Assembly (NCBI GenBank): GCA_910579155.1
Contig: CAJTTS010000108.1
Span: 1 to 9,960 of the forward strand
DNA: 9,960 nucleotides
Direction of reading: 5' to 3'
DNA from: an uncultured Oscillospiraceae bacterium
GTDB lineage: Bacteria; Bacillota_A; Clostridia; Oscillospirales; Oscillospiraceae
Part shown: in pieces, positions 6,484 through 9,960 of the stretch
Layout of the letters: every line of letters starts with the position of its first letter
How positions within the stretch are numbered: the stretch's first letter is position 1
Notes under the pieces: generated by a model
The model's input: the letters and a program-made list of their open reading frames with translations, nothing else
Database searches by the model: none
What the model was told of the DNA's origin: nothing
Position numbers and translations under genes: made by a program

Positions 6484-6520
6484 GCCCGCTCGACGTATAA
6501 TTATGCTCCTTCGAGCGGGC
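6484..6520. repeat. 10-bp perfect inverted repeat around an AT-rich core
   Basis: Arms GCCCGCTCGA (6484-6493) and TCGAGCGGGC (6511-6520) enclose a 17-base core that contains ATAATTAT. No T-tract follows, so a terminator is unlikely. The form fits a protein-binding site for recombination, replication or transfer, but no specific match is recognised. Confidence 0.6.
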
Positions 6521-6703
6521 GCGGCTTTACGGGCCTTATACGGCCCATATGTTAAAAGTTTGACAAGAACACCTTGCCAGCGGTCAAAACGACCAGAGGT
6601 GGCCCGAATTGAAGTATCCCACCCGGCGTACCACCGGGCACCCCCTCCCCGCGATTTCGGGGATAGGGGCTAATCGGCTCAAATCTGAGCCGGTTCGCCC
6701 AGA

Positions 6704-6737
6704 TGTGGTCGAAATGACTAATAGTCATTTTGCCACA
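6704..6737. repeat. Extended dyad TGTGG-AAATGACTA / TAGTCATTT-CCACA
   Basis: The arms pair over 14 positions: TGTGG (6704-6708) with CCACA (6733-6737), and AAATGACTA (6712-6720) with TAGTCATTT (6722-6730). They are interrupted by a small asymmetric bulge and centred on A6721. A further outer pair, TTCGCCC (6694-6700) with GGGCGAA (6758-6764), encloses it, making a nested structure. An operator or an origin hairpin is plausible. Confidence 0.65.
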
Positions 6738-6893
6738 GATGGCAAAAAACTCGACCCGGGCGAAATTGACCGAGTTGCCCCGAAATGACGGGGGTACTCA
6801 ATGCCGCCAATTTGGCGGTGTTTATCGCCCCCCTTGCAATCTCCTTGATTTTAAGGTCAATCCAAATCTGGACGGATTCCCGATCCGGGGAGC

Positions 6894-6921
6894 AAAGGGG
6901 GGGCAAATTTGACCCCCCTTT
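6894..6921. terminator. G7/C6 hairpin, terminator-like
   Basis: AAAGGGGGG pairs with CCCCCCTTT across a 10-base loop, and TTTT follows at 6919-6922. It reads as an intrinsic terminator on the + strand and, less clearly, on the minus strand. On the minus strand it would lie downstream of the phage-type operon, whose last gene ends at 7017. Confidence 0.5.
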
Positions 6922-7016
6922 TGGGAGCTGCGCAAAATTGCGCTCACCCCAAAATTGGGGAGAGGCCCCTATAAAAATTTTGAGGTTTTTTGTAGTGGTC
7001 TTGTTGCACTTTTGAT

Positions 7017-7223
7017 TCACTTCCCGCCCAGCTCCCCGGCCAACAGCGCGTCCAGATCATCGGCAGCAACGTGGATATACGTGCTCCCGGTGGTTGCACA
7101 TTCCCTGACGGTCATGGGGCGCTCCTTCCCGTTCGGGGTGCGGCAGATCATCATGAGGGGGCGGCGGCGTATTTCCATCACTCGCAGTTCCAGTTCTTCG
7201 ATTGACACGTTGCTGCCCCCCAT
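7017..7223 (-). CDS. Small hypothetical protein at the end of the phage-type module
   Basis: A 68-residue frame from ATG at 7223. A GTG at 7208 (63 residues) is an alternative with a G-rich Shine-Dalgarno-like run at good spacing; the ATG has none. The polypeptide begins with a helical stretch SIEELELRVMEI. It then shows a compact basic region MMICRTPNGKERPMTVRECA and an acidic C-terminal helix HVAADDLDALLAGELGG. No family is recognised. It is separated from the rest of the module by about 317 bases and would need its own promoter or read-through. Confidence 0.52.
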   Translation of the reverse strand: MGGSNVSIEELELRVMEIRRRPLMMICRTPNGKERPMTVRECATTGSTYIHVAADDLDALLAGELGGK

Positions 7224-7540
7224 TGTAGTTGATAAATGTCAGGTTTTGGCAGGCTGGCCATTTTTTCTGTTCGTGTTTTCTCGAACTTCCCCCCTTTTAG
7301 GACACAAGTTTTCCCAAGTTCCAGCTCTTTTTTATGGCCTCAGAAATCTCGGGTTTCGACCTTAACAAATCCTAACTTTTTAAGACCGCTGAAACTGCCG
7401 GTTTGTGCTCTTTTTTATGTGCTCATTTTTGTGCATTTTAAGCCCTCCGAATTCTCCGATAGCAACCGGCGAATCTCCGCTTTTTGCCGCTTTTGCGGGG
7501 GTGTCCTTGAAAATAAGGAGACCCCCGCAGTCAACGGTTT
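7224..7540. other. AT-richer spacer between phage-type genes
   Basis: This 317-base spacer contains a strong hairpin at 7495-7528, a GTTCG/CGAAC inverted repeat at 7269-7286, and a 13-base direct repeat GCTCTTTTTTATG at 7324-7336 and 7407-7419. On the minus strand an 18-codon frame at 7380-7436 has GGAGGG at good spacing; it may be a leader peptide or chance. No ordinary gene is supported. Confidence 0.55.
7495..7528 (-). terminator. Hairpin downstream of the double-CXXC gene
   Basis: Stem GCGGGGGT / ACCCCCGC (7495-7502 with 7521-7528) continues after one G-G mismatch as TCCTT/AAGGA around a 6-base loop. It begins 13 bases past the stop of the gene ending at 7541. A T-run is absent on the minus strand, so termination may be factor-dependent or the hairpin may protect the 3' end. 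Confidence 0.6.
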
Positions 7541-8044
7541 TCAGCGGTTCTCGCCCAGCGCCCATTCAAATCCCGGCAGGGTGGTGGCCTTAATCGGAGA
7601 TATGCCAAGCTGCTCCATTTCGGCCTCAGCATCTTCTTTGGTACACCCCAGCGCCGACGCCACTTCATCCAGGGTGAAAAGCGCCTCCTGCCCGGTGGTC
7701 ATTGCAAGCGCCAGCTTTGCGCCCACGAGCGCGGTATCGAAGGAGAAGCCGCGATCCAGACCGTTCCGAACAATCTCCGCCACCGTACCCACGCTGGTAC
7801 CGGGGAATCGTGACGCCACAAACTCAATTTCGTCCATGCGCTCATACATGGGCAGATGAGCTTTTGAGCACTCCTCGCAGTGCATGGAGCTGTCCAAAAT
7901 ATCCCCGGTGCAGTCCTCACCATGTTCGATGATGAGTGACACCAAATCCGCCTTGTGCTCTACCCCGCATTTCGGGCAATGGGTAAATACGTTCGTGTTG
8001 GTGATGGGGATTTCCTCCCCGAGAGAGTTTTTTACATAATACAT
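7541..8044 (-). CDS. 167-aa phage-type protein with two CXXC pairs
   Basis: The start at 8044 is chosen because AAAAAGGAGA lies just upstream; the longer in-frame extension would overlap the nuclease gene. Cys23/Cys26 (THCPKCG) and Cys56/Cys59 (MHCEEC) form a likely four-cysteine zinc ribbon in the N-terminal third. The rest is helical, and the segment LFTLDEVASALGCTKEDAEA looks like a helix-turn-helix. The combination suggests a DNA- or RNA-binding accessory protein of a prophage. I recognise no named family. It follows the nuclease gene by 17 bases in the same operon and is the last of the tightly packed genes. Confidence 0.8.
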   Translation of the reverse strand: MYYVKNSLGEEIPITNTNVFTHCPKCGVEHKADLVSLIIEHGEDCTGDILDSSMHCEECSKAHLPMYERMDEIEFVASRFPGTSVGTVAEIVRNGLDRGFSFDTALVGAKLALAMTTGQEALFTLDEVASALGCTKEDAEAEMEQLGISPIKATTLPGFEWALGENR

Positions 8045-8061
8045 AAATTTCAATCTCCTTT

Positions 8062-8436
8062 TTAAGTTTTCTGAATATTTTCGCCATTTTCTTTCGCGCA
8101 ATGTCCGCCGCACTTGCACCGTGCCCCATAAATCGCCATCCAATCCTCCAACTTCATTACCACGCACCAGGGCGAGCGGGAGCGGCGGAAGAATATGGCG
8201 GGCAAGCCGTCCCCGAACCGCTGGGCATCCCGCTCGGCCTGGGCCATCCATTCGGACAGCCGCAGCGTTTCCGCCCGCTTGCACTCGATATGCACACCGG
8301 GGAGGCCGGACAAGTCCGGCACTTTCCCATAGCTCTGAGCGCGGCCAGCCTCTACCGGGTAGCCGTAGCTTTGGAGGATTTTGGAAAGCTCAATTTCCGC
8401 CCTGCGGCCTTTTGCCTGAGAACTTTTTCCGCTCAT
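8062..8436 (-). CDS. Phage PD-(D/E)XK nuclease, Holliday-junction-resolvase-like
   Basis: A 124-residue protein; the ATG at 8436 overlaps the stop of the replisome organizer gene and has GGAGG 10 bases before it. The N-terminus KSSQAKGRRAEIELSKIL contains the conserved helical Glu14. Asp41 (KVPDLSG) and Glu51-x-Lys53 (HIECKRA) complete the PD-(D/E)XK metal site. The spacing fits the small Hjc-like resolvase or VRR-NUC type of nuclease found in phage replication modules, which resolve branched DNA. The C-terminus ends in CKCGGHC, a short extra cysteine cluster that may bind metal. Position beside the replisome organizer supports a role in phage DNA replication or recombination. Substrate specificity cannot be read from the sequence. 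Confidence 0.85.
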   Translation of the reverse strand: MSGKSSQAKGRRAEIELSKILQSYGYPVEAGRAQSYGKVPDLSGLPGVHIECKRAETLRLSEWMAQAERDAQRFGDGLPAIFFRRSRSPWCVVMKLEDWMAIYGARCKCGGHCAKENGENIQKT

Positions 8437-9230
8437 GGTTCCGTCGCCTCCAAGTTCCATTTTGGCTTACTCCCCTGCTCTTTCAAAAATTCGTCCAGCC
8501 AATCGCTGTTTTTCTGAATCCTGTCCTGTGTGGGCTGGAAGTCTTTACCGTTGCTGCTCCCCGGTTTGGGAGAGGATAGCCCCCACTTTTCCCGGCTTGC
8601 TTTGCGGATAGCGGCGTCCCAATCCTTGTACGGACGGCCTTTCATGCTGCAATACTCACTCAGATAGCCAATGCACCGCTCCACTTCCTGTTCCCCCAGG
8701 TCAGCGACAAGGGCACTGTACTGCTCATCATCCAAAAAAATCATATTGCGGCTATCGCGGGCGGGAGCGGGCGGCGCAGCCGCCGAATCTCCCTCTCTCT
8801 CTGAATCTTCTCTCTGTTCTCTTTTCTCTTCTCTCTTCTCTCTGTCGTCACAATGTGACGTTTTTCGTTCTCTGAGTGCCCGCATACGAGCCGCCGATCC
8901 GCCCTCGCTACCCGTGTTCTCAACTGCGCCTGGGAGCATATAAGTATCTGCACCATCGACCTGCTCCATTAAGCCATATCGAATCAAAAAATTTACGGTT
9001 GCGGTTACATCGTCCTCCAACTCGTCGAGCTGCAAGGAAAGCTCTTCGAAGAACGAATCCCCAAAACCCTCAAAGGCGATTACACCGCCATTGCGGAGAG
9101 AGGAAAGCTGCATTTTCAAGTAAACGACGGTCAGCACCTCGCCACGCTCCATCCGGCGAAGCTTCTTCATTGCCTTTTGTTGGAAAAAGTCCTCTTTGAG
9201 CCTGAGCCAATAGAAACGCTTATTTGCCAA
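8433..9230 (-). CDS. Phage replisome organizer protein (N-terminal domain family)
   Basis: About 265 residues. The TTG at 9230 is preferred over the TTG at 9248 because it gives ANKRFYWLRLKEDFF, the usual start of this family, and has GAGGGGG at good spacing. Residues 1 to about 115 form the winged-helix N-terminal domain typical of phage replisome organizers, which bind origin DNA and help load the helicase. A charged linker (RALRERKTSHCDDREKREEK and onward) follows, encoded by a pyrimidine-rich tract at about 8790-8850. The C-terminal part (about 160-265) is helical and ends in a basic WLDEFLKEQGSKPKW segment. Replisome organizers of this type often carry the phage origin inside the gene. 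No helicase-loader gene follows in this window. The neighbours are an HTH protein upstream and a nuclease downstream, with overlapping ends. Confidence 0.88.
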   Translation of the reverse strand: MANKRFYWLRLKEDFFQQKAMKKLRRMERGEVLTVVYLKMQLSSLRNGGVIAFEGFGDSFFEELSLQLDELEDDVTATVNFLIRYGLMEQVDGADTYMLPGAVENTGSEGGSAARMRALRERKTSHCDDREKREEKREQREDSEREGDSAAAPPAPARDSRNMIFLDDEQYSALVADLGEQEVERCIGYLSEYCSMKGRPYKDWDAAIRKASREKWGLSSPKPGSSNGKDFQPTQDRIQKNSDWLDEFLKEQGSKPKWNLEATEP

Positions 9231-9633
9231 TAACTGCCGCCCCCTCAACGCAATCTGCTACCCGGTTAATCTCAGCGGCCCTTTTTCTCAAGCGCCGGAC
9301 GCACCGAGCCCGTTCATGGTCGTTACCGGGGAGAAAGTAGCCCCCGGTGGCGCTGCTGCTTTCCAGGATAGGCACACCGTGAAGCCGCTCTTGCCGGATC
9401 ATTAACCTGACTGTCCGAGCGGGAAGGTGAACCAGTTCCCGCAAGTGCCGCAGGGGTATGGCGTTCTGTTCGCCTGTGCTCAAAAAGCCGCTGATTTTTA
9501 CCGCTTGCGGCGGCGGGGGTGGTGTGGTAAACTGAACATTGGAAGCGCGGCCCCGCCTGGAAGCATGGCCCGGTTCCTTCGCCCGCTCGGACATTGCCGT
9601 GTCCGGGTGGGCTTCTTTTTCATTCTGCATCAT
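9220..9633 (-). CDS. 137-aa phage-type protein with HTH-like C-terminal domain
   Basis: The start is the first of two tandem ATGs at 9633, overlapping the stop of the excisionase-like gene, with GTGAGGG upstream. Residues 1 to about 50 are polar and low in complexity, with a proline run (TTPPPPPQ), so probably disordered. Residues about 60-120 contain IPLRHLRELVHLPARTVRLM, then RQERLHGVPI and GGYFLP. This pattern is found in proteins upstream of phage replication genes in Clostridia and looks like a helix-turn-helix plus wing. The C-terminus CVRRLRKRAAEINRVADCVE is helical. It overlaps the replisome organizer start by 11 bases. A DNA-binding role in replication or its control is inferred. Confidence 0.78.
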   Translation of the reverse strand: MMQNEKEAHPDTAMSERAKEPGHASRRGRASNVQFTTPPPPPQAVKISGFLSTGEQNAIPLRHLRELVHLPARTVRLMIRQERLHGVPILESSSATGGYFLPGNDHERARCVRRLRKRAAEINRVADCVEGAAVIGK

Positions 9634-9857
9634 CGGCCAGCCCTCACGCTCACGGGCCGAACCTTGCCCTGGGGATTGGTGGGCACAAACAGGTACTGTT
9701 CCAGCGTGTCCACGTCCACCAAGTACTTGTTTCCCGCCATAACACAGGGCAGCTCCCCGGCAATGATCTTCCGCCGGATGGCTGTGGGTGTCAGGGCGCA
9801 CCCTGGGTCCTGATGGCGTAGAAGTTCCACTGATTGCTTAATGGTTCGTAATTTCAT
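9630..9857 (-). CDS. Excisionase-family helix-turn-helix protein
   Basis: A 75-residue protein from ATG 9857 with AAAGGA at 9869-9874 upstream. The core ALTPTAIRRKIIAGELPC, then GNKYLVDVDTLEQYL, is the classic winged helix-turn-helix of excisionase, AlpA and MerR-like proteins, where the helix binds DNA and the KYLVD strand forms the wing. It is the first gene of the leftward operon and has a promoter about 66 bases upstream. Such proteins bend att DNA during excision or act as early transcription regulators. No integrase is in the window, so which role applies is open. The last codons overlap the next gene. Confidence 0.82.
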   Translation of the reverse strand: MKLRTIKQSVELLRHQDPGCALTPTAIRRKIIAGELPCVMAGNKYLVDVDTLEQYLFVPTNPQGKVRPVSVRAGR

Positions 9858-9882
9858 GGTTTGTCACATCCTTTCGTTAATT

Positions 9883-9920
9883 GAGACGATAAGCGGACGA
9901 GCGCCTTATCTCCCCGTCTC
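9883..9920. promoter_or_regulatory. Interrupted inverted repeat, operator candidate
   Basis: GAGAC-GATAAG (9883-9893) is mirrored by CTTATC at 9905-9910 and GTCTC at 9916-9920, with a 5-base TCCCC bulge between the two right-hand parts. The repeat lies just downstream of the -10 box of the leftward promoter, a place where a repressor or excisionase-like protein would block transcription, or an RNA leader hairpin could form. Confidence 0.5.
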
Positions 9921-9922
9921 TT

Positions 9923-9951
9923 ACTATACCATATCGGCTCTTAATGCGCAA
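9923..9951 (-). promoter_or_regulatory. Leftward promoter of the phage-type operon
   Basis: On the minus strand the -35 box TTGCGC (9946-9951) and -10 box TATAGT (9923-9928) are separated by 17 bases. Transcription would start near 9916 and give a leader of about 60 bases to the ATG at 9857. Confidence 0.62.
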
Positions 9952-9960
9952 GATGATTTT

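Larger units (their letters stand above)
6402..7016. other. Palindrome-rich non-coding island
   Basis: About 615 bases without a convincing gene, although several shadow frames are open. It is packed with short inverted repeats: 6484-6493 with 6511-6520 (10 bp); 6531-6546; 6622-6638; 6647-6662; 6675-6692 (CGGCTCA/TGAGCCG); a long interrupted dyad at 6704-6737; 6778-6793; 6804-6818 (CCGCCAA/TTGGCGG); 6861-6872; 6873-6887; 6897-6921; 6930-6943; and 6947-6960. A CGAAAT(T)GAC motif occurs three times in the same direction, at 6710, 6761 and 6781. The local base composition shifts to alternating G/C arms and A/T centres, unlike the genes around it. Replication origin, transfer origin or regulatory RNA are the options; the sequence alone does not decide. 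Confidence 0.7.

Noticed and set aside
6718..7020. 100-codon minus-strand frame across the palindrome island
   Set aside because: It runs through stacked inverted repeats, has a GTG start without a convincing ribosome binding site and shows no domain. It is open by chance.
8045..8284. 80-codon extension of the double-CXXC protein
   Set aside because: It lies inside the nuclease gene in another frame, and the ATG at 8044 has a clear AAGGAGA site.
8790..8850. CT-rich tract as a microsatellite or CRISPR-like repeat
   Set aside because: It encodes the Arg/Glu/Lys-rich linker of the replisome organizer, a usual feature of that family. There are no regular repeats with spacers, and no CRISPR array exists in the window.
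9634..9801. 56-codon extension of the 137-aa HTH-like protein
   Set aside because: It overlaps the excisionase-like gene in another frame; the ATGA overlap at 9630-9633 marks the real start.
9785..9805. Possible second copy of the tRNA-Leu 3' end (GGGCGCACC)
   Set aside because: Only a short match to GGCGCACCA lies inside the excisionase-like gene, without the adjoining T-arm sequence. It is not an att site on this evidence.

Overview
The window looks like chromosome plus accessory DNA from a GC-rich gut Clostridia, most likely of the Oscillospiraceae type (Flavonifractor or Pseudoflavonifractor relatives). This rests on the high GC, the WG-repeat protein with S-layer homology (SLH) domains, the DAP-decarboxylase-like enzyme, strong AGGAGG-type ribosome binding sites, and mobile genes of kinds common in that group. 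The genus is inferred; no rRNA or core marker is present to fix it.

Region 1 (1-3975) is ordinary chromosome on the + strand. It holds the 3' end of a RecD2-type helicase gene, a 506-base gap with tandem hairpins and a promoter, a secreted WG-repeat/SLH surface protein, and a DAP-decarboxylase-like gene with its own near-consensus promoter. A hairpin follows this last gene.

Region 2 (3980-4265) is a tRNA-Leu(TAG) gene with encoded CCA, followed by two strong intrinsic terminators. Everything beyond it looks mobile, so the tRNA is a plausible integration point, although no second att copy was found in the window.

Region 3 (4271-5749, - strand) is a decayed mobilizable-element fragment: a 5'-truncated sigma-region-4-like reading frame, a hairpin, a MobV/Pre-type relaxase gene with a one-base frameshift near its start, and a 59-aa TTG-started small gene. 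Region 4 (5771-6371, + strand) is a tightly overlapping three-gene cassette: a 47-aa protein, a Cys-rich 79-aa protein and a small membrane protein. Regions 3 and 4 abut within a few bases at about 5750, where the sigma-like gene has lost its 5' end.

Region 5 (6372-7016) is about 645 bases without a convincing gene, dense in short palindromes and carrying a repeated CGAAAT(T)GAC motif. It is a candidate origin, oriT or regulatory island. Region 6 (7017-9960, - strand) is a phage-type early/replication operon read leftward from a promoter at about 9923-9951. In order it encodes an excisionase-like HTH protein, an HTH-like protein, a replisome organizer, a PD-(D/E)XK nuclease, a double-CXXC protein and a small protein. 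Most genes overlap by a few bases, which indicates translational coupling.

No clearly new defence or metabolic system is visible. The most unusual items are the palindrome/iteron island, the mosaic of decayed elements next to tRNA-Leu, and the frameshifted relaxase.
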